Below are positions 61,401-64,000 of a DNA stretch of 64,000 bases, piece after piece. Origin of the DNA: an uncultured Prevotellaceae bacterium (GTDB lineage: Bacteria > Bacteroidota > Bacteroidia > Bacteroidales > Bacteroidaceae). The stretch is from contig CAMHJQ010000005.1 in the NCBI GenBank assembly GCA_946185485.1, forward strand, positions 1-64,000. The letters run 5' to 3'. Numbering within the stretch: position 1 is the stretch's first letter; every line of letters begins with the position of its first letter. Made by a program: the position numbers and the translations under genes. The notes under the pieces are model-generated. The model was not told the DNA's origin, did no database searches, and worked only from the letters and a program-made list of their open reading frames with translations.

Positions 61401-64000
61401 TCTCTATCACTGGAACAGTAAGGGCAATCTCCCGCTTATTCAGCAGTTGCTCAGTAGTGAAGTTCAGTCGAGTGTCATTAATGACACGCTCGCTCTGGAG
61501 ATAATAGGTGGCTGCATCATAGTTGGAGATTTCCAGTCTGCCGTTGCTGTGAGAGAAGGCCATGCCGAAATCATCACCATGACGATCTATCAGCAGCTTG
61601 AAGGCCACCTCGTTTTCGTCATTCTCTACGAGGTCAAGGCTCTCACGGACATCTATAAGATGATGTTCTACGGCAAGTTCATGGCGGTCCATCGAACGCT
61701 CCCAATCCTCGCCATACTTTGCCTGCATCTCCTTCCAGAACTTGGCACAGGCGCGGTCAGCACGTCGCCATTCCTTCGGAATATTACGCTTGGCCTGCTC
61801 AAACTCTTCTTGGAAGGCTTCAAAACCAGCGGACTTTTCAAGGTCATCGGGATCAACATAGTGTACCTCATCAACCTCTATCATATTCTCTTTCAGATAA
61901 GCAAGAACATCCGTCTTGCTAAGGGTCTTCTCCTGACTGTTCTTCAGCCACTCGCTAAGACCCGTCCAACGGTCTTCACCGGCCTTGATGCCACCGTTTT
62001 TTTCCAGCATGCCAAGCCACTGCATAGGAGTGGCTTTCTCCTGGCGAATCTTGCCAAGGGAAATAACGGCATTGCTGATAAAGACGGGAGATTCGGGGAC
62101 GTGCATATAGCGCAAGTCGCTGACCTTCTCATCAAATCGCTGTGACGGCGGGATAACAACACCCTTGTCATCAAACGTGATAAGGTCATTCGACTTTCTG
62201 TTGTAACGGACATTCTTATAGGCATAGCCCTGACTGTCGTCATAGCCCCACTCATTGGCATCGTTGCCGTCCCACCACAGGAACTTCGCAGGAACTTCCT
62301 GCTCAATGATGCGGTATTGGCCAAAACCGAAACGGTTTTTTCCGTGGTTCTCGGCATACAGAAGGCTCGGTGTTACCCAGTCGCCATTGCGGAACATATC
62401 TTCCTTGATGTCTTTGGGAACGGCACGGTAAACCTTGACCGTCACATCCTCATTGCCATAGAGGGCATCGATAGCAGCCTTCAAGGAACGCTTGCTCTCG
62501 ATGGTGGCATCATCATGCACGTATGCACGAAGATTCGTGAAGTAATCATCAGGCTGTGGACTGACGCCAAGGGCAATATCAACCAAGTTGACATCGGGGC
62601 TGTCTTCTTCAAAGGCAGCACGACGGGCCTCGGCTGTCTCATAGCCGGGATTGCCAGGAGCAATCCAGGCACCAACACCCTGATAGTCACTCTTCACCTC
62701 ATAGCCACGACGCTCACGCATAACCCTGACAATATCCTCCAACATCTGCTTCTCATCAGAAGACAGGCTGTTGACGGCTGCCATCTTCTCTTCCACCGTA
62801 TGCAGTTCCAGAGCCTCATGTGGCAGGGTCATCATATACAGTTCGTCAAGTTCCTTGTCGAGCATGTCACGGAGTGGTTGCAGACGCTCATTCTCCTGCT
62901 CTGCGGCAGTACGAATACGGGCGGCAGCTTCATCCATCACCTCACGGGCCTCTTCTGCCTCTGCAATCCACTTCTCTCGAAGGGCATCGACACTGCCAAA
63001 GGTGCTATAGAGTTCTTCTCTCACCTCTGCAAACAGAGGCGAGAAGTCAGAGACATTCATCGTCGTATGCTGCTCACGCACGGCACGACGGATAGCATAA
63101 TAGGTACTCTGAGCACCACGCAGGTCTTCTGCGTTCATGGCAGCAGCATAAATACCCACAAGCATTGTGGAAAGGTTATGCTTGGCAGCAAAACGTTGGA
63201 CGCGCTCATCATCGAAGATGTGTCGCTTGACACCTTCAGCCTTGCGAAGGACTCTCTCGCCTTCCTCGATGTCTGTAACAACATCGATGCCGGCATTCTT
63301 CATCTTCTGGATAAGCCCGTTGAAAAGCGGATTGGTATATTTCTCATTCAGGTGCTTGACATTACCAATGAAGGCATTGGCACTTTCCTCTGTGAGGAAG
63401 CGCACACGCATACGTCCGTCAAGCATGTACGGCTCACCGTCATAGACCTTGGCAAGTTCCCTCACAAAATGATTGGGAAGACCATACCCTGCGGGATAGT
63501 CAACATGCCAGCGGCCTCCCTCTTCAATAATAGTGTGGTCAGCCTGCAAGCCGCGATGCTCAAAGAGTTGCAGCCTTGTACCAAAGCCCGGCTCCACTAA
63601 CTCGGAGATACCACGCTTAACGAGTTTCTGCGTCAGACGCGGATCTTCTAACTGGTCACAGATAGCAACGCGCTTTCCGGCACGGATAAGTTTTGGCAAA
63701 TAGGTATCAAGAGCATGGTGCGGGAAAGTCGCTAATGCGCCTTCGGGGTTATCCTTGCCAAGACCAGCCATTCCAGGGCGATATTTCAGAGTAATATCAA
63801 GAAGTCTGGACGCTTCAACGGCATCCTGCTCGTAGGTCTCATAGAAATCGCCACAACGGAACAACAGCATAGCATCTGGATGCTTGGCCTTCAGGTCGCG
63901 GAATTGTTTCATCATCGGAGATTCCTCTATCTGTGAAACAACTGCGTCTTGCTTAACATATAATTCCAGTCCGCCAATTTCTTTTCCGTCGGCAAAAGAC
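40417..64000 (-). CDS. Giant multi-domain polyvalent protein (5' end beyond window)
   Basis: The longest frame has 7,832 codons from ATG 63915, but it stays open without a stop to the right edge, so the product exceeds about 7,850 residues and its start is outside. Numbering from the 63915 Met, recognised modules are: MutS-I-like (1-100); ART-like (~490-540); DEVQSD-type polyvalent module (~965-1245); HEYTH zincin (~1307); ART-PolyVal-like (~1490-1900); HETQH metalloprotease (~2106); HEYAH zincin (~2361); phosphoribosyltransferase-like with DNVVDSGNT (~2650); nucleotidyltransferase with GSRARG...SDLD (~3088); LRR-like (~4030-4110); repeated modules (~4150-6515); Lys/Glu linker; ArdC-N-like (~7092-7225); second MutS-I-like (~7255-7340). 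It is the top gene of the long minus operon seen here. Confidence 0.9.
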   Translation of the reverse strand, partial: SFADGKEIGGLELYVKQDAVVSQIEESPMMKQFRDLKAKHPDAMLLFRCGDFYETYEQDAVEASRLLDITLKYRPGMAGLGKDNPEGALATFPHHALDTYLPKLIRAGKRVAICDQLEDPRLTQKLVKRGISELVEPGFGTRLQLFEHRGLQADHTIIEEGGRWHVDYPAGYGLPNHFVRELAKVYDGEPYMLDGRMRVRFLTEESANAFIGNVKHLNEKYTNPLFNGLIQKMKNAGIDVVTDIEEGERVLRKAEGVKRHIFDDERVQRFAAKHNLSTMLVGIYAAAMNAEDLRGAQSTYYAIRRAVREQHTTMNVSDFSPLFAEVREELYSTFGSVDALREKWIAEAEEAREVMDEAAARIRTAAEQENERLQPLRDMLDKELDELYMMTLPHEALELHTVEEKMAAVNSLSSDEKQMLEDIVRVMRERRGYEVKSDYQGVGAWIAPGNPGYETAEARRAAFEEDSPDVNLVDIALGVSPQPDDYFTNLRAYVHDDATIESKRSLKAAIDALYGNEDVTVKVYRAVPKDIKEDMFRNGDWVTPSLLYAENHGKNRFGFGQYRIIEQEVPAKFLWWDGNDANEWGYDDSQGYAYKNVRYNRKSNDLITFDDKGVVIPPSQRFDEKVSDLRYMHVPESPVFISNAVISLGKIRQEKATPMQWLGMLEKNGGIKAGEDRWTGLSEWLKNSQEKTLSKTDVLAYLKENMIEVDEVHYVDPDDLEKSAGFEAFQEEFEQAKRNIPKEWRRADRACAKFWKEMQAKYGEDWERSMDRHELAVEHHLIDVRESLDLVENDENEVAFKLLIDRHGDDFGMAFSHSNGRLEISNYDAATYYLQSERVINDTRLNFTTEQLLNKREIALTVPVIESYLEENEESNEIHFGDADEGRAVAWIRFGEASIEKPEYTKMVEDLLARSHEAANERAIFINSMQDKYGVHLNGTFTVKEYNEHLRGLIMGKMTQEERENYQRLDALWHKADDAVGAAVSDRGNHIERILVIDEIQSKRHQDGRDYGYVRRNGEDDERYVALRREHSELVSERESLRQREKLLLDGIRQSDAARGLIGPDGYLVDQAACEAYSKLIYNHPELPVIRKRLEKLAFLISNNEGTISSMNDARLKRVPEAPFEKNWQEVCMKRMLRYAAENGYDRVAWTTGDQQAERYSLRGKVEWIQRGNDYGDSPERIFFKIGDSTPDIEIDDDGIIVDASSLLQESVGKPLDKFVGKEVAAKIQDAELGPDGRIQGEDLRVGGEGMKVFYDQLLPNYMNKYGKQWGVSVEDAHIDSIDMTMHTVKVNEPMRHDVMQGQPMFFKGENGTTCGFVHHGRVYIDPSVSTAEVPIHEYTHLWAYVLRERRPDEWANIVRMMKDTTDIWEYVEKRYPQLKDAKYLEKHYAGLTSDDAIAEEVLAHFSGRRGYKRLQEFVNGKDNADSIFAKVMNFLGKFWAGVCSFLDIHYTNKEDVADRILYDMLNEVNPLNELNRTNIENPYVIDMNPFTKVDGGMSRDMLRSQMEDVERTDEFKQWFGDWENAEHPEMGVSKVVDGNGRPLVVEHGTHADFTEFSMDKIGSNSKDNGLFGAGFYFGTKAPAWLDDNKGSIRRAIKLHEVPELRDIFAKAEPTKEDVAVLSRWLKAHKDDSIVLYHGTDSSLPILQEGLKRTSMRTKRSLQSGTGNVYLTPYPGFAKAFGGYAYPEHEDSIAVYDVAVKVKDLHADKDQLKNKRMAGIDLGDSLAASMLVGNSATVKHNIENYDLQPHNTYHVMRVYLDIKRPFEITDSVKDIYTEIKEKLDTSAMRGLTLTGLNGKQMKIGEYIDVIKAVDDLIEYNPVAVNSQIAHDEELQVYHPKDRLQMWREHEISRISGMGTLPMSWQAVISEQIGSHQFTAAAIQDGYDGVIVTRSEDYKEYVAFEPSQIKSATNNVGRFDRESNDIRYHYIGEKGAESYDRNTGSNAIPMLRHAEELEKQGVLPKDILISTGWQRGYDGMWRYEIPVMRDISFTANMEWLSRHTEVTRYLELLKRDNGAAFGVEGVEPLSDEERKEMRYLRKDRNVEGYLEHHTMKNPERLTLEDYIDAPELFAAYPDLREMPIHLAPLPSGNGGNYTTQEDWLGETTSRHININQDLMSLARDSYSHSAREKIIDVILHETQHAIQDVENFARGGSPGKRIMLGGPTLEAARQELDLILNREDYKAWKEADALYREAIKARKAAEDMEPRDYDLLIRLNDEERELNVKAHVLYSVEVRHLEHRALQLQDRIDNGMLLSFDDYQNLVGEREANDVVNRRHLSEEIRHQMMAASTENLPWEQQIVTFVPAFAASMSPADREIGGALTDHLQHLGIPVSCDLREHRQVLRAAEKDHSMVGRVRYMQTQDGKRYGFTYKGGLYLDPRKVDGELSLHEYAHLWCEALRRLNPKGWREVVDIMKHDTDSWVFIQKRYPSTVNEDNLAEETIAEFSGKRGAEKLRAELARMAERDDAYKSRWNNVYQNINKSIGDFWGKCGDSVLMHYSSPEEIYDQILKDFVSGVNPMKKVENMLQQRDKDYLEAVKTGDMETATGLLNESLKECVGNGVTPVIAVDGYRGRLDRLARKVKSGDPDAIDEAALMMAPLVKFGNAVLVPAPSHTGEAGAMLALANAISYYTYTPVADVLRSDPRESQYEAKRATGEPILAKDLGIRAIASLPEGSIPVIIDNVVDSGNTAEACVEALGGGVVLSLASAASHYGHVASLKSALPIETDRNGEIVPLSQRFDLGSKYVGRVTVASSQEQGAERGNHFPEPIIISDDEKREEIFSKMTVESGDNEHVGYSETLSDVREGDVEHLQKSVFYDGRVIGWAIADMTTGAGNPLRVAGDDAYQETWLLDVRVHSNDIATNRWEGIDGKELDAHYDWGCIAFDSEEDMLSFYEAHREDIDYRNMRYDRLDEVSRTAGREAAEELSKIIPVQYIFKPVPPMRPWVDLRDEDFLDILRKAGSTDLLWDGEESLQFYCLRNRITESDDQAVYYMYQKYSDYKENFKVLLKDGLTVDNAAAVGEFAASIMETKEDGFAVRRMVNYIDHKAYEKFYDAYTTAYDARIKAEEAAKAYTVTTVQGLEDYDVEDIELMVEDHVKEILAEEFFDEDIWIKEVTVIGSRARGEAHEGSDLDILLEYGGYGVSEDTLFNALNEERMVIDGIEVDINPINARYTLDTKHWLERDAFWREHDREVREKIASNYKKSDNHMEIEQRLNEMLDGLLPRQGERYDYQHGFFADDGRADDAHELVVRTIKRTAQGYLAGSDEDGYLALHRFSQSEMEYMYKMIREEQLADLIGEGNTIQIDGVPLKVVNREIVSENAYTKVGSSDFLANIEADTMDYYIQTVRKMQSEAEQEVAKFANLYARVFPVASRLKATIDTASPLYDELDAMRNRNIPAEDGKAYDWQGWAYSHSVEEPYLNDGLKLNELTGGAYLEMLNMLANTDEEKAAMMLSRVADNRERYNRAYVQNLYETTLKYYEQNNPSESISEALVDLLGVDNGQQLVMWASTHEGLNAEEPLGNFRTAVAHLSVYEAQTMMSAIHEANMEPDRRAVIEANTPTTEIGMRYAYLMGRYLTNLGSLGQADKELFRQLDAAVSAEDFRQWGRNVASYGEEAGEDAKLLGSLLASTDNKTLDEGIADTKHLGMLTDMRYDAMLRYVRNYGEKHPEEQALILLRTENGLMAFGDSAVRVQELTGWPVTTNFYGHDYGASVMHISADGFEVLSEKDVNVRVMPSPIRTSGMFDAQMPTTEMVDALQTIDYNISFAKEKPVQIETDGSLNIGNFKAKTLDFHPTGLDAIAEDGEKLVIRDIPKNYWHPEGTLVVADYINGHREVIEAALEEALPLDVDVDMEENLNILDHWTEIKNQHPDELLVLRQKGFVESFGQDAFRMSVMYGVPLYERVFDGESVKFAMMSSKDFMAIDDKAVNIHVAQSPVKDMRYRIMSSLRSVEGEAIRQQPDADKIISAEVNLFDGNEYGVKVQTADGRNFGPLTLSEEEQQEYRRLHESGSMKERGDFVTSVAERYFANDIKAHREQFWELYGDRIANEHGHLVISGDLDLSIYTGTSLPDDLEIMGSLDARHSSLESLPEGLIVHESLYIRGTEIKAMPSQAYIGGDMYLGDLQNVEIPEGVTVEGKVHSDIENEEEELGTEIENIRDIITKDGLDGSPLTPRLPVVVDMSEDWREDKIVIAHARVTENDIIVYENRDDAYDDRNGISLSELPIEKQQEVLTAIKEQYNDEERQVSVLLDTQQVPSYAMSAIVNGDFSGIDDPEDEKNIRDFIGRDYYKGANFSIRKEDPSFTNNPAFGQPTDCVTVDIVRFATVKELREEYRNRVTRPLMDVVEAALSLPGSSLRIGPVPVFIDGKEGEVYNIENETVSGKTQFFIDATIYDVPIKESERRLSLDALHEENIRNIVIGIREAQIVQLIGSGQEMIFPKPVMIRENGEFTDYVRSVSVSDDGYVDEINGYTIAANGERDEYEFGEHLNVEGLNVLLAAIREQKNKVVLHEIEGIDTHPMEKIVVTMLNLPEQRVTVDLYGYDGSVHGLDVVDGVVKSGKLTYADGSETDLEYLEGSTLEYILGSSLAEKIMSMDMSETINHPYLERGAEIWDYYADGLGLSLIDELSERVSAIIPNSGDRMKLPTPLNVIILGKDNLHLVADELVRIPANNAGFSTLAVHTTDGQEYDLDRITLSDVVALHKSVDNYGKYYAFGQEVPKETIDELRADGVTDFSTENLEKLLHFDAQDNGVPTIDVDFREGASERVWQKLNEILPENGDKIVLNEPFTITQAEGYHVGRVQEIKEIVRAASPEYDTDVFVCGDELGGINTFRMVYGDLARVENILDKVNYTVELQQNPEMDAELREAKGYLMDVIDHARNEIGDVILIPQTDIHLAGVEITVSGIYYLQDGKGEGEYRLMDKDGSALAVQSGKFSEFSVDKIIEDYHSAYVLTLAVREAQIANLVGIGDEISFVDGLLVSRDEPVTLKDVVNMVKFKTNGELKVVGYRLDDEENRIDLDKVGGLELSGLDDLYASVKEIREAERLEEEREEGLQESESANVDANEVKHLEPLTEEQWKKMAEIGYPYAPGNGKANENAPIPDMIYWRLAADMISFDDAVRFFDSTGYTVGEDIERSREILQTLNKEYGKLAANMKPYPSHMDEEMRKLYDDSINRRAALEAVGYPYPESGRNPDGSFNIPTLDESLYWDYAAGLITLREAAGEFNKANWTPFIDEKFTLKTFESINEKYGKLSAEQLSGQAEVKPTPEKSEKATVAYSIKLNEDGVAPEGYKIEFAKDFLTHVDAYEISAAAGKAGAIASDNAEQMFLFNDYAIAEQFGEAMLALNEKRAAEEQQPLENRRYTEEEANQVKSSMGEYLQNIVNERFSNGDIHSTEIADAMKEYMVFGSLTAQDAAYDLTTRFLNKSDLNHPGILAKYGVTDVEAEAEKIALRAVRDAESKLPKEQKQDALSEQRQKMKQILDETRSMLGDKFTITYVQPQLAFAPIDDISYIDGRYEGGQFKDLVNDLPNDQLIDCVSRALREQQIIAVSGLKEGESLIFDTPIRFKESDYSDNVVVKEMRVEEGELTLSGFFVRDEGPVDEFILYDMGQKGVDALYASVQEYVSKHLTQAQPLSQGQELPYDIQIGTWPGMPPIYGEYHLQFNQDVSLVKYEEMQQIAADLGGEMRVTSGSEWADFDRREDAEKFADTVLALHAERQEVVKAERLGLQQGGENMEEDDANVLNVETSLNAFERLFLKVAVKSENPPLGADKIKQELHDAMQVAMDAKALTIRERDLIVQYARIEGWDLQDLSDELNMDKDYLRAALLNPQSVNVSADEHKEEVNAQQFPKENDLRGAMEEVFAEVQKNLGVDFPTANSIWGAAFHNWDDVSRVTNSFAETVLRESGNADEAWINQANTEYVSPKGEELGAEILESVKARVYDNSEKQKTGVTASEEMTSKMAPIYAIHSQNPDIPVRYGVHAYTWRSGDEDYDTAMHDFYKLYNDLHRKDNNYVYGYKIGFIFNDQKDALELHKAMVDYVKGIGREDVLARVEHSNKIAHIAVEGLDVNDAQFALNQQALAEGRYLEGVEQKVSEQFDLRDMSPIYEVHLTFGEQDKLGYAVHGAGMESEGIVHKRIDEFLSGNNTGAVLNEEHGIVFFNTEDAHKFHQELEEYVDENDLRVQFDAAVTNSKQNVLAELTEFGHLNLEEVKALQQRLGGVEQSRLDIEYHNAELEVKRIEAEYHAKYGDNWTKDSLTEEEDALYMDALTRCGIAAHARVEAGELEKRYANLLKVAVENHGVICSRESQTVLNDLISFSEEETDIKELAEIMLENQREGDAMIHAIDEKSGGELTKFLISAAECADETLFYIDLQHPSIQPQLEIALEAANYSSGLEQQENAVIAKIEDYGAKYKPIKLDNPVEFVNEDGENMIISHVSLENTGLHGYKNFEDAYDNAAGVFPTESVSLDEIPSVARASIMSQLTQELSNENNMVTDLVDSVDLPDYALGVVVNGDRDVDLEEEDFKNIDEFLENYKGMIISPRENGQVFSQSPAFGLATDCTRTDIVRVVSYAQLRQEAIDNQEKDTYQTKYHGKESYTVRSLTLPTTGEEVLVGGHSLNMALMPDGESYVDEPARILDEKIFYYVEDSQLDMPSKELAALVEREALYMGVEQSENVEHEVSQAPSVESQVESIEAEPSQGVALEGERLELVRGAVAEYINKVNSDYYEVDFDAAPYISDINSLDDVKVQASKAANNLLTKAVEKNPDILERLLPVDMTQADEVERMADEALTKSQTVLRLSEGQAEQMKAAAAGLSEMVGEYNRLKRAGDPNFMFTHPVQQYLINPMERTPYNTEFALMAVKEGDTQFVTSFLSPDKVMAKMASIENEMTKEYSELKKYSININLEDKTMNPNDEEKKKVEQEAQQVENQEQEESQVEEQQQDAGGEKKPEKKDRFANIDYSKYAMPEGATIEKANVFKLNQGQSAGRYAISAVINGKRQTKTMYYNDVNAYFDKNPEGVRRAELNQLVAKYFGKSTAESMGVSNPAEVKAAVVDQKEEEKVAQEKREEAAKAEQKRKAEEKKAQQEAKKKEEEAKKKEKKEPVAAAIVQATLLIGALTAAKANKGVFLNKDGKRSPDFVQHGQVVSPFNALMMALHSDANGYKTNDYATFQMARQGGYSVKGGESGLPFNWYNWDKYVNKFNANDIKTKEEYEALNPQEKDLYKVLRTKEERSIFNVDQTLMPIKAKEAYQGLLDAQDKAILGRGVKETIEAPVEGKTFHEAFKEENPDTMLIIRTGEDRYEIYGEDAKKAGEALGIKVEEVNGVAAVNIPEKDIEKALPALVRSGNRIAVSNKPEDPSVIRRYGAADKIYANVSQLAEGMRKQDEGIDISSVRSTSYDASKGKLTINDSRASAPGKEVSTAIRRANDTFRVVVAYTGTADRLNFAGKGKQLPEDAARYNRLVQELAAGVLMTRQGLPATLSKESLKLVPYWERELKEDPKLVERLENDINNSLGVIGTLRKGEAVDYAVLRGEKSFEAQRPKQFSIASEIATIPNIDTKAVVIIRDEKAKSAAVILPAGASLDVDNEVPGMNKNRFVIALKKEGLENVEFYNAGGSLGLNQPNEFFKDKSIEVCKLKQYELLKLESLDYSKEIADTNKVDIEQVTMIKDDENRNVLYVKPAEGESFTVYPEPADIKRFFAALTSQNFDEVRQGMGQKYYNITQKHPDLKANVLMPQVHEEVDLSRISKVSITKDKKKEGSFVMFATIDGERQKPVELSGVQAKRMWLVDDKDMYKLRLATVLFAEKLGIQEDQNEARFRNNNEGQGADSAGQSQEHKKEEEQQEVRRGRHR
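43249..43264 (-). promoter_or_regulatory. Internal ribosome-binding site and ATG in the giant ORF
   Basis: An in-frame ATG at 43251 is preceded by GGAGG (complement of 43260-43264) with 8-nt spacing and an AT-rich stretch before that, rare in this genome and typical of a true start. It would yield a separate 944-residue protein: Lys/Glu/Gln linker, ArdC-N-like domain and second MutS-I-like domain. The frame is open across it, so it may also be a scar of a gene fusion. Confidence 0.55.
54364..54410 (-). other. Possible internal start or fusion scar in the giant ORF
   Basis: An in-frame ATG at 54366 follows an AT-rich patch (54366-54410) resembling a spacer between genes, right after the nucleotidyltransferase-like module. 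No Shine-Dalgarno site is seen, but Bacteroidetes seldom need one. Confidence 0.35.

Noticed and set aside
60907..62145. Plus-strand open frame (412 codons) opposite the giant gene
   Set aside because: Antisense to recognised polyvalent modules; no promoter or family signature.
62317..63600. Plus-strand open frame (427 codons) opposite the giant gene
   Set aside because: Antisense to the MutS-I-like and ART-like segments; shadow of the minus-strand coding frame.
1..64000. CRISPR arrays, insertion sequences, tRNA or rRNA genes
   Set aside because: I saw no regularly spaced direct repeats, no transposase-like frame with terminal repeats, and no tRNA or rRNA-like stretch; a covariance-model search would be needed to exclude small RNAs.

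Overview
The window looks like part of a large conjugative or mobilizable element (megaplasmid or ICE) from a Prevotella/Segatella-like member of the Bacteroidales. The signs are: promoters with a TAnnTTTG -7 box, mostly without Shine-Dalgarno sites; a MobV-type relaxase next to a candidate oriT; a VirD4/TraG-type coupling protein; DUF4099/DUF3945-type and ArdC-type proteins; and an operon of very large polyvalent proteins of the kind known from Bacteroidetes conjugative elements and phages. No VirB4, integrase, replication initiator, rRNA or tRNA was seen, so this is only part of the element and its left border is uncertain.

Layout. 1-1540: the tail of a cut gene and a DUF2851 protein, possibly chromosomal. 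1760-6557: a leader, then a tight plus-strand operon of eight small, mostly unrecognised genes including an ATP-grasp-like protein and a SLOG/DUF2493 protein, closed by a bidirectional terminator. 6561-7420: two small independent genes. 7700-13402: a mobilization operon (lipoprotein, soluble and membrane proteins, winged-helix protein, oriT-like inverted repeats, MobV relaxase, two small proteins). 13459-25181: a transfer operon (OmpA-like protein, repeat protein, PH-domain membrane protein, two secreted helical paralogues, TraG coupling protein, a shorter coupling-protein-like paralogue without ATPase motifs, small proteins). 25229-25888: a secreted protein with its own promoter. 25885-29152, minus: HNH protein, secreted M23+glucosaminidase hydrolase, and a polyvalent-type protein. 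29278-30388, plus: a DUF4099-type protein and a small protein. 30576-64000, minus: one long operon of an ArdC-like antirestriction protein, a Cys-rich membrane peptide, a membrane-anchored zincin polyvalent protein, a 1237-aa polyvalent protein, an SSB-like protein, a 533-aa glucosaminidase+M23 protein, and a giant ORF of more than 7,850 codons that runs off the right edge.

The main non-gene finding is a shared promoter architecture. A 17-bp core (AATGTGTTAAATCAAGA), 24 bp long in four of five copies, lies exactly 40 bp upstream of a TAnnTTTG-like -7 box at five places. These are in front of the left operon, the mobilization operon, the transfer operon, and both sides of the divergent 29.2-kb promoter region. 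This implies one element-encoded or host activator switching mobilization, transfer and accessory genes together.

How the genes may work together (inference): the relaxase nicks oriT, the coupling protein recruits the DNA-protein complex, the envelope proteins and muralytic enzymes open the cell wall, and the ArdC, SSB and polyvalent multi-domain proteins protect or establish the DNA in the recipient or modify recipient targets.
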